A DNA stretch of 64,000 bases from an uncultured Rhodospirillales bacterium (GCA_903928895.1 CAIYSR010000092.1:1-64000), one strand, 5' to 3'. Shown: positions 7,530-16,911, numbered from the stretch's first letter. Translations and numbers: made by a program. The notes: a model not told the origin generated them from the sequence alone.

Positions 7530-9173
7530 TCAGGCGGCTTGTTTCTGTGTCGAGGCGACGACCCAGCGATGCAGTTTGTGGCCCTCTTCTGCGTCCTGGA
7601 AGGAAAGGTTGATGCGGTTGGGGGTGCGGCCGGCAATGCGGGCGACGGCTTCGAGCGGCATGCCGGGGATGTTGAGCAGGACGTCGGAGATGTCGTCCGG
7701 CACTTGGGCCGCATCGAGGAGCACGGCGGCACCGCCGGGTGAGACATCGCTGAGGGTGCCGGCGAGGCTGCGCTGGCCGAACAGGACGGTGGCGGCGTGG
7801 CTGACCTTGTCGCGCGCGGCAATGCGCCGGTCGGCCAGGCGGATGCGCTCGATGAAGCTCCTCGATTCGCCGAGGAGACGGTCGGCGCGGTCGATCAGGG
7901 CCTGCGAGGCGAGACTGAACTGACCGGCATGGTTCGCGGTTTGGTTGGCGACGCTGCGGACCTGACGGGCGCCGGCGGTGATGGCGCCGGAGCCTGCGGC
8001 GGCGCTGGTGACGGAGCGGCTGATTTCCATGGTGACGGCGCCTTGTTCCTCGGCCGCGGCGGCGATGCCATCGGTGGCGGCGCTGATTTGCTCGACCATG
8101 AGGCTGATGTCCTGCATGGCGGCGGCGATTTCGCCGACGACTGATTGTACGGCATTGACCTGGCAGCGGATCTCGTCGGTCGCCTGGGCGGTCTGGCCGG
8201 AGAGGCCCTTGACCTCGCCGGCGACGACGGCGAAGCCGCGGCCGGCCTCGCCGGCGCGGGCCGCCTCGATGGTGGCATTCAGCGCCAGGAGATTGGTCTG
8301 TCCGGCGATGGTCTGGATGAGGGCGACAACATCGCCGATACGCCCGGCGGCGGCACTGAGCTGCTCAACGATGCCTGAGGCGCGGCCGACGGTTTCGACG
8401 GCGCGGCGGGTGGTGTCGGCGGCGTGTTGCATCTGGCGGGTGATTTCGCCGATCGAGGCGGTGATTTCCTCGGCGGCTGAGGCGACGGTCTGCATGTCGG
8501 CCGAGGAGCGGGCGGCGTTGTCGGCGAGGGCGGCGGCTTCGGTGGTGGCGGTGCCGGCGGAGAGGTTGAGATCGCCGGCGCCTTGGTGGAGGCCGCGGGC
8601 TGCCTCGGTGACGCCATCGGCAAAGCCGATGATGACGGTCTCGAAGTGGCCGGCGAGATCGTCGAGCCGGGCGCGGTAGTCCTGGCCTTTGGCTTCGAGA
8701 TAGCCTTCAACGACCAGTTGCAGGTCGAACAGGATGGCACGGTCGAGCACGCGCAGCGCGGCCTCGACCTGGGCACGGCGGGCGGCGGTGGCGAAGCGGC
8801 CGAGCATGCTGCGCAGAACGTGGGCGTGGAGTTCCTCCAGCGCCACAAGATAGGAGCAGATGTAGTATTTCGGGTCGAGCCCGATCCGGGCGTGGGTGAG
8901 GGCGATGCGCTTGACCGAGGCGATGTAGGTTTCGTCGTAGCGGGCGGCAAACAACTGGCGCCAGTGCTCGATCTGCCGATCGCGGGCGATCTGGATGCGC
9001 TCGGGGATGGCGAAGAGGGCCTTGAGGGCGGGCCATTGCAGGATGTGGGCATAGAGCACGTCGAGTACCGCGGGCAGAACCGGCTCGATGGTGGGAAAGA
9101 GCGTGCGCAGGCGCTCGCGCGTCGCCGCGTCGAGGCGGCCGAAAGAGAGATCGTCGCCGAGGGTGCTCGCCAT
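7530..9173 (-). CDS. Globin-coupled methyl-accepting chemotaxis protein with C-terminal PilZ domain
   Basis: A 547-residue soluble receptor with no membrane segment. Residues about 15-170 form a protoglobin (HemAT-like) sensor; the haem-ligating proximal His is probably H94 in [13 protein letters not shown]. Residues about 200-430 are the MCP signalling coiled coil, with the conserved hairpin tip [20 protein letters not shown] that docks CheA/CheW. Residues 448-547 are a PilZ domain with both cyclic-di-GMP motifs, RxxxR (R450, R454) and DxSxxG (D476, S478, G481). ATG 9173 is chosen because GGGAACC lies upstream; GTG 9194 is an in-frame alternative. A role in aerotaxis or gas sensing tuned by c-di-GMP is inferred. 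No other che gene is nearby. Confidence 0.9.
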   Translation of the reverse strand: MASTLGDDLSFGRLDAATRERLRTLFPTIEPVLPAVLDVLYAHILQWPALKALFAIPERIQIARDRQIEHWRQLFAARYDETYIASVKRIALTHARIGLDPKYYICSYLVALEELHAHVLRSMLGRFATAARRAQVEAALRVLDRAILFDLQLVVEGYLEAKGQDYRARLDDLAGHFETVIIGFADGVTEAARGLHQGAGDLNLSAGTATTEAAALADNAARSSADMQTVASAAEEITASIGEITRQMQHAADTTRRAVETVGRASGIVEQLSAAAGRIGDVVALIQTIAGQTNLLALNATIEAARAGEAGRGFAVVAGEVKGLSGQTAQATDEIRCQVNAVQSVVGEIAAAMQDISLMVEQISAATDGIAAAAEEQGAVTMEISRSVTSAAAGSGAITAGARQVRSVANQTANHAGQFSLASQALIDRADRLLGESRSFIERIRLADRRIAARDKVSHAATVLFGQRSLAGTLSDVSPGGAAVLLDAAQVPDDISDVLLNIPGMPLEAVARIAGRTPNRINLSFQDAEEGHKLHRWVVASTQKQAA

Positions 9174-9251
9174 GTCCGGTTCCCGAGAAAACACTCCGGG
9201 CAGGATAGTCTCGCGGAGATGAACGAAGCGTTACCGTTTGTGCCGGGGGCC

Positions 9252-9851
9252 TCAGGCGCGGGGCCGCCACGGGGCCGCGACGCCCGCGTGCCATGGCAGG
9301 ATCGACAGGCGGGGCCAAGCCTCGGCCCAGCGTCGGGCCTTGGCAGCGAAGACCTCGGGGCTTGCCAGGGTGCGGTTGGCGCGCACGCGCAGGGCGAACA
9401 GGTCTTGCAGGCCGAACGCGGCGTGGATCGCGGGGGGGCCGGGAGCGAGGCGGATGCCGATGGCGGTCGCGGTGGCGGGGAAAGTGGCGATGGCGGCGGT
9501 GCTGGATGGGTGGGGGGGGATGGCGCGGCCGAAGCGGCGTTCGTACCAGAGGTGGACACGGGCCTGGTTCTTGACGTCCAGGGTGAGGCCAAGGGCGCCG
9601 AAGCGGCGGCGCAGGCGGGCTTCGTGGGCGGCTTCGGCTTCGGCGCTGAGGTCGGCGGGGTCGTGGTAGATGAGGTCGATGTCGCGGATGCCGTGGGCGG
9701 GGGGGAAGCCGTGCAGCGTGTTCCAGACGGTCTGGGCGAGGGCCCCGGCGACGAGCCAGGCGTCGGGCAGGGCGATTTCGGCCGCGGCATCGAGCAGGGT
9801 GGCGAGGGCGGGGTTGGCCCGGAGGTTGCTGTGCAGGATGTGGTCGGGCAT
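9252..9851 (-). CDS. Nucleotidyltransferase-family protein (NTP_transf_6-like)
   Basis: A 199-residue protein resembling the COG3575 / NTP_transf_6 group. WLVAGALAQTVWNTLHGF is followed by GIRDIDLIYHDP, which places the paired Asp residues of a nucleotidyltransferase active site. The C-terminus has PEVFAAKARRWAEAWPRL. The function of this family is not established; it may modify a small molecule or be a toxin-like transferase. ATG 9851 is preceded by AAGAG. The gene is divergent from the acyl-CoA dehydrogenase homologue with about 65 bp between them. Confidence 0.7.
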   Translation of the reverse strand: MPDHILHSNLRANPALATLLDAAAEIALPDAWLVAGALAQTVWNTLHGFPPAHGIRDIDLIYHDPADLSAEAEAAHEARLRRRFGALGLTLDVKNQARVHLWYERRFGRAIPPHPSSTAAIATFPATATAIGIRLAPGPPAIHAAFGLQDLFALRVRANRTLASPEVFAAKARRWAEAWPRLSILPWHAGVAAPWRPRA

Positions 9852-9916
9852 GGGCTCTTTTAACCGGTGGCGGGGGAGTGCATAGCGGGAGCAGTGCGAC
9901 GCGGGGAGAAGGCGGG

Positions 9917-11095
9917 ATGACGAGCGCGATGGTGCCGGGGTTGAGCGAGGAACAGCGGCGCATGGTGGAGAGCGTGCGGCGCCTGGCGCAGGAGCGGTTT
10001 CGCGGGCGGGCGGAACAGTGGCTCGACGGGACATTTCCGTGGGTGAATATCCGGGAGTTGGCGGAGATCGGCATTCTCGGGATGGCGGTCCCGGAGGAAT
10101 ATGGCGGGCTGGGGCTGGCGGTGTTCGATACCGCACTGGTGCTCGAGGAGATCGCCAAGGTTTGTTATCCGACGGCGATGGCGGTGCTGGGCGAGGTCGG
10201 CGTGCAGACGCGGATCCTGACACATTATGCGCCGGAGGGGTTTCGGCGGCGGATTTTGCCGCGGGTGGTGTCGGGCGATGCGATCCTGGCGATTGCGATG
10301 ACGGAGCCGGATGCGGGGACGGATGTGGCGAATTACCGCACCTCGGTGGCGGTGGAGGCGGATCGGCTGGTGCTGAACGGGACCAAGACGCTGATCAGCC
10401 GGGCCGACGAGGCCGCCGCCTTCGTGATCTTCGCGCGGATCGACCGCAAGCCGGGGCGGGAGGGGATCGGCTGCGTACTGCTCGAACGCGATACGCCCGG
10501 CTTCTCGGTGGCGGCGCGGTATCACACCATGGGCGGCGAGAACCTGGCGGAAATCCGGTTCGAGAACTGCGCGCTGCCGCTCGAAAATCTGGCGATCCGG
10601 GAGGACGGGTTCCGCAAGCTCCTCAATGCTTTCAACACCCAGCGTTGCCTCAACCCGGCGATCTCACTCGGGCTGGCCGAAGGGGCGTTCGACGAGGCGG
10701 TGAAATACACCCGCGCCCGCACCGTGTTCGGCACGCGCATCGCCGACTTCCAGGGCCAGCAGTGGAAGCTCGCCGACATGTACATGCAGATCGAAGCCGC
10801 GCGCGGACTGCTCTACCGGGCCTGCGCATCCGCCACGCCCTTCCCCGATCCGTTCCTGGCCGCGACCGCGAAAGTGTTTTGCAACGAAATGGCCTTGAAG
10901 GTCACGTCCGACGCCGTGCAGATGCATGGCGGCTACGGATTCACCGATGCCTTCCCGGTCTCCCGCCTCTACCGCGGCGCCCGCTATGGCACGCTCGGCG
11001 GCGGCGCCAGCGAAACCCTGCGCGACCTGATCGGCAAACGTATCGTTGCCAACCAGGACGACACCGACGGCATCGCCAGCCTCAATCGCCTCTGA
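9917..11095 (+). CDS. Acyl-CoA dehydrogenase-family flavoprotein lacking the usual catalytic Glu
   Basis: A 392-residue protein with the full acyl-CoA dehydrogenase fold: an N-terminal helical domain (1-125), a middle beta domain with AMTEPDAGTD (127-136), and a C-terminal helical domain with FGTRIADFQGQQ and MHGGYGF. At the usual catalytic-base site (Tyr-Glu-Gly in most members) the sequence reads LGGGASE, with Gly at 362. At the alternative base site used by isovaleryl-CoA dehydrogenase, just before a conserved Arg, it has Q242. Ordinary alpha,beta-dehydrogenation may therefore not occur. ATG 9917 follows GGGGAGAAGG. Third-position base use shifts from G to C at about 10,600. Confidence 0.85.
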   Translation: MTSAMVPGLSEEQRRMVESVRRLAQERFRGRAEQWLDGTFPWVNIRELAEIGILGMAVPEEYGGLGLAVFDTALVLEEIAKVCYPTAMAVLGEVGVQTRILTHYAPEGFRRRILPRVVSGDAILAIAMTEPDAGTDVANYRTSVAVEADRLVLNGTKTLISRADEAAAFVIFARIDRKPGREGIGCVLLERDTPGFSVAARYHTMGGENLAEIRFENCALPLENLAIREDGFRKLLNAFNTQRCLNPAISLGLAEGAFDEAVKYTRARTVFGTRIADFQGQQWKLADMYMQIEAARGLLYRACASATPFPDPFLAATAKVFCNEMALKVTSDAVQMHGGYGFTDAFPVSRLYRGARYGTLGGGASETLRDLIGKRIVANQDDTDGIASLNRL

Positions 11096-11100
11096 TCTTT

Positions 11101-11345
11101 GAGGGGACGGAGGGAAGGAAGGCAAGGCCAGGGCTCTGCCCTGGACCCGCTGGGGGATGATCCCCCAGACCCACACCCGTTGAAGAGGTTCCTGATATGA
11201 TAAGGGGCGCATCTCCGAGGTTCGAACCTCCGTGTCGCGCCCCTTCTCATATCAGGAACATTCCTTAATGAATGAGGTCCAGGGGATCATCCCCTGGCGG
11301 GGTCGAGGGGCGGAGCCCCCGCCTTGCTTGCCTTCCTCCGTCCCC
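11101..11345. repeat. Nested GC-rich palindromic repeat between convergent genes
   Basis: Outer arms (about 11101-11128 and 11321-11347, read to the amidase stop) are near-perfect reverse complements (GAGGGGACGGAGG core). Inside lie several smaller palindromes: CCAGGGC/GCCCTGG at 11128-11144, TGGGGGAT/ATCCCCCA at 11151-11167, a 66-nt hairpin at 11191-11256 with 19 of 20 stem positions paired, and CCAGGGGAT/ATCCCCTGG at 11279-11297. It separates two convergent genes and may terminate both transcripts. The layered structure looks like a repeat element or the footprint of one. Confidence 0.75.
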
Positions 11346-12737
11346 TCACAGGTCGGGCATTGAGAATGGCGAGGCGTGTTCGAGGGTTCGGGCGGCGCGG
11401 AGGACCAGGTCGTCGCGGTACATGGGGGCGGCGAGTTGGATGCTGCGGGGCATTCCGTTGGCGGCGAAGCCCATGGGGATGGAGATGGCGGGTTGGCGGG
11501 TGAGGTTGAAGGCGCAGGTCCAGGGGGCCCATTGGGTCCAGAGCGCCTCGACGGGGTTGGTGGTGGGGGCGTCGGCGAGGAGGGCCTGGTTGGGGACGGA
11601 GGGGCAGAGGACGAGGTCGTAGCGGCGGTGGAACTGGGCCATGGCGTTGGAGGCCTGGAGGCGGGCAGATTCGTAGTCGATCATGTCAAGTGCGGAGGCA
11701 TTGATGTTGTGGGCGGCGACGTCGAGGAGGCCAGGATCGAGTTGGGCGCGGAGGGGTTCGGGGTAGTTGTCGACGAGGCGGGTGAGGGCGACACCCCAGA
11801 TGCGGGAGAACAGCGCGCGCATGTCGGGGAGGCCGGGGTCGGCTTCCTCGACGTCGGCACCGGCTTCGGCGAGGAGGCGGGCGGCGTCGTCGACGGCTTC
11901 GGCGCTGTCGGAGTCGACGGGCGCGGGGAAGCCTGGGTTGCGAAGGATGGCGACGCGGAGTTCGGCGACGCCTTCCTCGATGGTGTCGCGCCAGTCGCGG
12001 GCATCGTCGGGCAATGCGTAGGGATCGCGCAGGTCGAAGCGGGCCATGGCGGAGAGCATGAGGGCGCAGTCGCGCACGGTGCGGGTCATCGGCCCGGCGA
12101 CCGCGACGGGGGCGAAGGCGCCGAGCGGCCATTGCGGGACGCGGCCGAAGGTGGGTTTGAGGCCGACGATGCCGCACCAGGCAGCGGGGATGCGGATGGA
12201 GCCGCCGGCGTCGGTGCCGACATGGAGGGGGCCGAAGCCGGCGGCGGCGGCGGCGCCGGCGCCCGAGGAGGAGCCGCCGGGGGTGTATTGGCCGTTCCAG
12301 GGATTGCGGGTGATGCCGGTGAGGGGGTTGTCGCCCGGGGTTTTCCAGCCAAATTCGGTGGTGGTGGTTTTGCCGATGACGATCGCGCCGGCGGCGCGCA
12401 GGCCCATGACGAGGGGGGCGTCGGCGCGGGCAGGGGCGGGGTCGGTGAGTCTGGAGCCGCGGCGGGTGGGGAAGCCGGCGACGTCGACGAGGTCCTTGAT
12501 GGTGACGGGGACGCCGTCGAGCGGGCCGTTGGGCCGTCCGGCCTGCCAGCGTGCGGTGCTGGCAGCGGCTTCGGCTTCGGCGCCCGGGTTCATGGTGACG
12601 AAGGCGTTGATGCCGGGGTTGAGCCGGGTGATGCGTTCGCCGATGGCGTTGAGCGCCTCGGTGGGGGTGAGGCTGCCGCGGGCGTAGCCGGCGAGGAGGT
12701 CTTCGGCCGGGAGCAGGGCAGGATTGATGTCGGGCAT
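11346..12737 (-). CDS. Amidase-signature family hydrolase
   Basis: A 463-residue amidase. The Ser-cis-Ser-Lys triad is visible: K81 in GVPVTIKDLVD, the Ser run at 156-158 in GGSSSGA, and nucleophile S180 in GTDAGGSIRIP. The family includes GatA, indole-acetamide hydrolase and aryl-amide hydrolases. No gatB or gatC is adjacent and the C-terminus differs from GatA, so this is a catabolic amidase of unknown substrate. ATG 12737 has GGAAG upstream. It is divergent from the polysaccharide deacetylase with about 70 bp between starts, so the two may be regulated together. Confidence 0.88.
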   Translation of the reverse strand: MPDINPALLPAEDLLAGYARGSLTPTEALNAIGERITRLNPGINAFVTMNPGAEAEAAASTARWQAGRPNGPLDGVPVTIKDLVDVAGFPTRRGSRLTDPAPARADAPLVMGLRAAGAIVIGKTTTTEFGWKTPGDNPLTGITRNPWNGQYTPGGSSSGAGAAAAAGFGPLHVGTDAGGSIRIPAAWCGIVGLKPTFGRVPQWPLGAFAPVAVAGPMTRTVRDCALMLSAMARFDLRDPYALPDDARDWRDTIEEGVAELRVAILRNPGFPAPVDSDSAEAVDDAARLLAEAGADVEEADPGLPDMRALFSRIWGVALTRLVDNYPEPLRAQLDPGLLDVAAHNINASALDMIDYESARLQASNAMAQFHRRYDLVLCPSVPNQALLADAPTTNPVEALWTQWAPWTCAFNLTRQPAISIPMGFAANGMPRSIQLAAPMYRDDLVLRAARTLEHASPFSMPDL

Positions 12738-12805
12738 GGGTGACTTCCGGATTGCGACGATTCGGAACACCATATGCCACGTGATGCACAAGGGGGACCC
12801 CAGCC

Positions 12806-13717
12806 ATGGATGAAACACCGAAGCATGCGGCGGGCGAGCCGTGGGAATGGCCGGAGGAGGTCTGGCGGCGGATCGTCGAGCGGGCGCGGGCGGGGCGGAG
12901 TCTGGCCCCGTCGGCGTGGCCGGAAGGGGCGCGCTGTGCGGTGGCGCTGTCGTTCGATGCCGACCATGAGACGATTCCGCTGCGCGACGCCGACGAGAGT
13001 CCGATGCGGATCAGCCAGGGCCAGTACGGCAACCGCCAGGGGGTGCCTCGGATCCGACGTCTGCTGGAGCGTGAGCAGATCCCGGCGACGTTCTTCTATC
13101 CCGCGGTCTCGGCGTTGCTGCATCCCGACGAGGTGCGCGGCGTGGCGGCGGATGGTCACGAGATCGGCATTCATTCGTGGATCCACGAGCGCAACACCGT
13201 GCTGCCGTATATGGCGGAGCGCGAGCTGAGCTATCGGGCGGCGGATGTGCTGGAGCGGCTGAGCGGGCGGGCACCGGTGGGCATGCGGACGGCGAGCTGG
13301 GATTTTTCGCCCAACACGTTGCAGATCATCGTCGAGATGGGGTTGTTGTACGACAGTTCGCTGATGGCCGATGACGAGCCGTATGAGTTGGTCGCCGACG
13401 GCAATCCGACGGGGGTGGTGGAGCTGCCGCCGGAGTGGATCCGTGATGACGCGGTGTATTTCAACATGCAGCGGTTTTCTGGCCTGCGGCCTTACACGGC
13501 GCCATCGGCGGTGGAGGAGATTTTCCGCGCCGAGTTCGAGGGCGCGTATGCCGAGGGCGGGCTGTTTCTGCTGACGATGCACCCGCATGTGATCGGGCAT
13601 CGCAGCCGGTTGCCGCTGCTGGAGCGGCTGATCCGGAGCATCAAGTCCCGCGGCGATGTGTGGTTCGCCACGCACGAGCAGGTGGCACGCTGGTGCAAGG
13701 CTCTTGCCGCGCCGTGA
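12806..13717 (+). CDS. Polysaccharide deacetylase (NodB-homology, CE4-like) family protein
   Basis: A 303-residue NodB-fold hydrolase. The metal site is visible: SFDADHE supplies the catalytic and metal Asp residues (D51, D53), and HSWIH (H123, H127) is the HSxxH motif. RTASWDFSP and TMHPHVIGHRSR match later family motifs. No signal peptide is present, so a cytoplasmic amide or imide hydrolase of the PuuE/allantoinase-like branch is more likely than a cell-wall deacetylase, which would fit with the divergent amidase. Start at ATG 12806. The gene ends about 40 bp upstream of the Pho box. Confidence 0.82.
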   Translation: MDETPKHAAGEPWEWPEEVWRRIVERARAGRSLAPSAWPEGARCAVALSFDADHETIPLRDADESPMRISQGQYGNRQGVPRIRRLLEREQIPATFFYPAVSALLHPDEVRGVAADGHEIGIHSWIHERNTVLPYMAERELSYRAADVLERLSGRAPVGMRTASWDFSPNTLQIIVEMGLLYDSSLMADDEPYELVADGNPTGVVELPPEWIRDDAVYFNMQRFSGLRPYTAPSAVEEIFRAEFEGAYAEGGLFLLTMHPHVIGHRSRLPLLERLIRSIKSRGDVWFATHEQVARWCKALAAP

Positions 13718-13756
13718 GGGGTGGAGCGGATGTCCCGGCGGGGTTGTCTAGGGTGG

Positions 13757-13785
13757 TTGTCATCAAACTGTCATCATTCTGTCAT
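13757..13785 (+). promoter_or_regulatory. Pho box, three PhoB half-sites
   Basis: TTGTCAT (13757), CTGTCAT (13768) and CTGTCAT (13779) repeat at exactly 11-bp intervals, matching the PhoB consensus. The array lies 86 bp upstream of the pstS start, so phosphate-starvation control of the pst operon by PhoB, encoded at its far end, is well supported. Confidence 0.92.
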
Positions 13786-13870
13786 CGCCGCGTTGCGTGA
13801 CGCGCCTACGAGAGCGGTTGTCCGGGTCATGCCCGACGCCGGATGAGGCAGAGATTCCCAAGGAGGGAAG

Positions 13871-14878
13871 ATGAAGACGCTCTCACTCGCGCTTGTCGCG
13901 ATGCTTGCTGCTGCCGGTCCGGTGGCCGCGCAACAGATCACCGGTGCTGGCGCGACGTTCCCGGCGCCCGTCTATGCCAAGTGGGGCGAGGCCGCGAAGG
14001 CCGCCGTTGGCATCGAGCTGAACTACCAGGCCATCGGCTCGGGTGGCGGTCAGAACCAGATTTTCAATCGCACGGTGGATTTCGGCGCCTCGGACGCGCC
14101 GGTCGACGGCGCGAAGCTGGCCGAGCAGAAGCTGTTGCAGTTCCCCGCCGTGATGGGCGCGGTGGTGCCGATCGTGAACATTCCGGGCGTGGAGCTGAAC
14201 AAGCTGAAGCTGACCGGCGAGATCCTGGCCGAGATCTACGCGGGCAAGATCACCAAATGGAACGACGCCAAGATCACCGCGATCAACGCTGGCCTGGCGC
14301 TGCCGGCGCTGGCGATCGCGCCGGTCTATCGCGCGGACGGTTCGGGCACGACGTTCGTGTTCACCTCCTACCTCTCGGCGGCCAATGCCGAGTGGAAAGC
14401 CGGGGTGGGTGCGGCCGCTTCGGTGAAGTGGCCCGCCGGCAACGGCGCCAAGGGCAATGACGGCATTGCCGCCACCGTGAAGCAGGTCAAGGGTGCGATC
14501 GGCTATGTCGAGAACGCCTATGCGACGCAGAACAAGCTGATCTCGACCCAGTTGAAGAACAAGGCCGGCCATTTCGTCGAACCGACCCTGGCGGCGTTCT
14601 CCTCGGCCGCGGCGAGCGGCGACTGGACGAAGGCGCAGAACTATGCGGTCGACCTGATCGACACTGCTGGGGCGACGAGCTGGCCGATCGTGTCGGCCAC
14701 GTTCATCCTGCTGCCGAAGGACCCGAAGGATGCGGCCCGCAGCGCCGCGGTGATGAAGTTCTTCGACTGGGCCTACACCAACGGCGGCAAGATCGCCTCC
14801 GACCTCGAATACATCGCCCTGCCCAAGCCGGTGCAGGACGCGGTGCGCGCGAGCTGGAAGTCCGAGATCAAGGGCTGA
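13871..14878 (+). CDS. pstS: Phosphate ABC transporter periplasmic phosphate-binding protein PstS
   Basis: A 335-residue PstS. A Sec signal peptide (KTLSLALVAMLAAAGPVAAQ) is followed by the phosphate-binding fold with GAGATFPAPVYAKW, SGGGQNQIF, DFGASDAPV and RADGSGTTFVF, which supply the phosphate-contacting Ser, Arg, Asp and Thr. A strong ribosome binding site (AAGGAGGG) precedes ATG 13871. It is the first gene of the pst operon, under the Pho box, and is followed by a 12-bp-stem hairpin that probably lowers read-through, so the binding protein is made in excess over the membrane parts. Confidence 0.97.
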   Translation: MKTLSLALVAMLAAAGPVAAQQITGAGATFPAPVYAKWGEAAKAAVGIELNYQAIGSGGGQNQIFNRTVDFGASDAPVDGAKLAEQKLLQFPAVMGAVVPIVNIPGVELNKLKLTGEILAEIYAGKITKWNDAKITAINAGLALPALAIAPVYRADGSGTTFVFTSYLSAANAEWKAGVGAAASVKWPAGNGAKGNDGIAATVKQVKGAIGYVENAYATQNKLISTQLKNKAGHFVEPTLAAFSSAAASGDWTKAQNYAVDLIDTAGATSWPIVSATFILLPKDPKDAARSAAVMKFFDWAYTNGGKIASDLEYIALPKPVQDAVRASWKSEIKG

Positions 14879-14892
14879 TCCCTGGTTCGGCG

Positions 14893-14921
14893 GCGGGGCT
14901 GGCCCGGGTGGCCAGCCCCGC
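14893..14921 (+). terminator. Hairpin after pstS (terminator or attenuator)
   Basis: GCGGGGCTGGCC and GGCCAGCCCCGC form a perfect 12-bp stem with a 5-nt loop, 14 nt after the pstS stop codon, followed by ATTTG. Partial termination or 3' end protection would explain differential pstS expression. Confidence 0.7.
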
Positions 14922-15039
14922 ATTTGCGTGACGATGCCTGCGCAAAGGTCGCGCTCGCGTCTGGATGACGTGCTATTGAACCTCGATCTGCCGCTGCCAT
15001 CGCTGGTGGCTGCCGTTCGTTGCTGATCGGAACGAGATC

Positions 15040-16005
15040 GTGTCCCACAGCCTTGCCTCCCCAGCCAAGCCCTTGGCCAGCGCGAGCCGGACGTCGTCGG
15101 TCGGCGATGTGGTGTTTGCCGCGATCGCCAAGGCTGCCGGCGTGTTTGTGCTGCTGTTGCTCGGGGCGATCATCGTCTCGCTGTTCATTGGCGGCTGGCC
15201 GACGTTTCGCGCCTTCGGGATGGGGTTCCTGTTCAATGCGGACTGGGATCCGGTGCAGAACGTGTTCGGCGGGGCGGTGCCGATCTACGGCACGCTGGTC
15301 ACCGCGGTGCTGGCCATCGTGATGGCGGTGCCGCTGGCTTTCGGAATTGCGTTCTATCTGACCGAGCTGGCGCCGTCGTGGTTTCGCCGCCCGGTGGGGA
15401 CGGCCATCGAGTTGCTGGCCGCGGTGCCGTCGATCATCTACGGCATGTGGGGGTTCTTCATGATCGTGCCGTTCATGGCCGAATGGGTGCAGCCGCCGCT
15501 GATCGACGCACTCAGTGATATCCCGGTGGTGGGGGCGCTGTTCAAGGGGCCTCCGTTCGGGACCGGGATATTCACCGCCTCGCTGATCCTGGCGGTTATG
15601 ATCCTGCCCTTCATTGCGGCGACGATGCGCGATGTGTTTCAGACGGTGCCGGCGGTTTACAAGGAGTCGGCCTATGGGCTCGGCTGCACCACGTGGGAGG
15701 TGATGCGCTCGATCGTGATCCCCTACACCAGGGTGTCGGTGGTGGGTGGGATCATGTTGGGGCTGGGCCGCGCGCTGGGCGAGACGATGGCGGTGACGTT
15801 CGTGATCGGCAATACCAACCGCCTGTCGACCTCGCTGTTCGGGCCGGGCAATACCATCGCGTCGATCGTGGCGCTCGAGTTTCCGGAGAGTCAGGCGGGG
15901 AGCCTCAAGCTCTCCTCGCTGCTGGCGCTGGGCTTCATCCTGTTCGTGATCTCGTTCATTGTGCTGGCGATATCGCGGACGCTGCTGCGGCCGGGAGCGA
16001 AATGA
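15040..16005 (+). CDS. pstC: Phosphate ABC transporter permease PstC
   Basis: A 321-residue inner-membrane permease with about six membrane helices. It has the PstC features [31 protein letters not shown] and the EAA-type cytoplasmic loop [13 protein letters not shown] that contacts PstB. With PstA it forms the phosphate channel. The start is GTG 15040, behind a modest purine-rich site; no better in-frame start is visible. Its stop codon overlaps the pstA start. Confidence 0.95.
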   Translation: MSHSLASPAKPLASASRTSSVGDVVFAAIAKAAGVFVLLLLGAIIVSLFIGGWPTFRAFGMGFLFNADWDPVQNVFGGAVPIYGTLVTAVLAIVMAVPLAFGIAFYLTELAPSWFRRPVGTAIELLAAVPSIIYGMWGFFMIVPFMAEWVQPPLIDALSDIPVVGALFKGPPFGTGIFTASLILAVMILPFIAATMRDVFQTVPAVYKESAYGLGCTTWEVMRSIVIPYTRVSVVGGIMLGLGRALGETMAVTFVIGNTNRLSTSLFGPGNTIASIVALEFPESQAGSLKLSSLLALGFILFVISFIVLAISRTLLRPGAK

Positions 16006-16898
16006 TGAGCGCGACGACGAGCGAAGGGGAGATGGCGGGACCGAAGCGCGATCCGCAGGTGGCAGACATGCTCTCGCGGCGGCGCCAGCGTAGCAACTGG
16101 ATCGTCAAGGCGCTCTGCATCCTGGCCACGACAATCGGCCTGGCCTTCCTGGCGCTGATCCTGGTCACATTGTTCTGGCTTGGCTTCGGCGGCCTGCAAT
16201 GGACGGTGTTCACCGAGGCGACGAAGCCGCCCGGCTCGCATGGCGGGCTGATCAACGCCATTGTCGGCAGCCTTATCCAGACCGCCATCGGCACGGCGGT
16301 GGGCACCCCGATCGGCATCATGGTGGGGGTGTATCTGGCGGAGTATTCGCTGGGCACGCGGTTGGGAAATGCCGTGCGCTTCGTCTCCGACGTGCTGCTG
16401 TCCGCACCTTCGATCCTGATCGGTCTTTTCATCTATCAGGTGCTGGTCAATCCGTTCGATGGCTTCTCCGGGATCGCTGGCGGGCTGGCGCTGGCCGTGA
16501 TCGTGATCCCGATCGTGGTGCGCACGACCGAGGACATGTTGCGGCTGATCCCCGTGGCGCTGCGCGAGGCGGCGGTGGCGTTGGGCGCGCCGAAATGGAA
16601 GTCCATCGTGCTGGTGTGTCTGCGCGCTGCGCTCGATGGCATCGCTACCGGCGTGTTGCTGGCGGTGGCCCGCATCGCCGGCGAGACCGCGCCGCTGCTG
16701 TTCACCTCGCTCGGCAACCTCAACTGGTCGCTCAGTCTGGCGCAGCCGATGTCGAGCCTGCCGGTGACGATCTACCAGTATGCTGGCTCGGCCTTCGAAG
16801 ACTGGGTGCAGCTTGCCTGGGTGGGCGCGCTGCTGATCACGCTCGGCGTGCTCGCGCTCAATATCGTCGCCCGCGTCCTCCTCCGTCCCCGCGCCTGA
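16002..16898 (+). CDS. pstA: Phosphate ABC transporter permease PstA
   Basis: A 298-residue permease, partner of PstC. It has about six helices, with [32 protein letters not shown] and the EAA loop [15 protein letters not shown]. The first of two tandem ATGs (16002, 16005) overlaps the pstC stop, indicating translational coupling; either could be the true start. The N-terminal 30 residues are polar and cytoplasmic. Confidence 0.95.
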   Translation: MMSATTSEGEMAGPKRDPQVADMLSRRRQRSNWIVKALCILATTIGLAFLALILVTLFWLGFGGLQWTVFTEATKPPGSHGGLINAIVGSLIQTAIGTAVGTPIGIMVGVYLAEYSLGTRLGNAVRFVSDVLLSAPSILIGLFIYQVLVNPFDGFSGIAGGLALAVIVIPIVVRTTEDMLRLIPVALREAAVALGAPKWKSIVLVCLRAALDGIATGVLLAVARIAGETAPLLFTSLGNLNWSLSLAQPMSSLPVTIYQYAGSAFEDWVQLAWVGALLITLGVLALNIVARVLLRPRA

Positions 16899-16911
16899 AG
16901 GATATTCGTCC

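Noticed and set aside
11211-11236. T-arm-like GGTTCGAACC sequence that could mean a tRNA gene
   Set aside because: No acceptor, D or anticodon arm can be folded around it, and no CCA end; it is the apex of a long hairpin.
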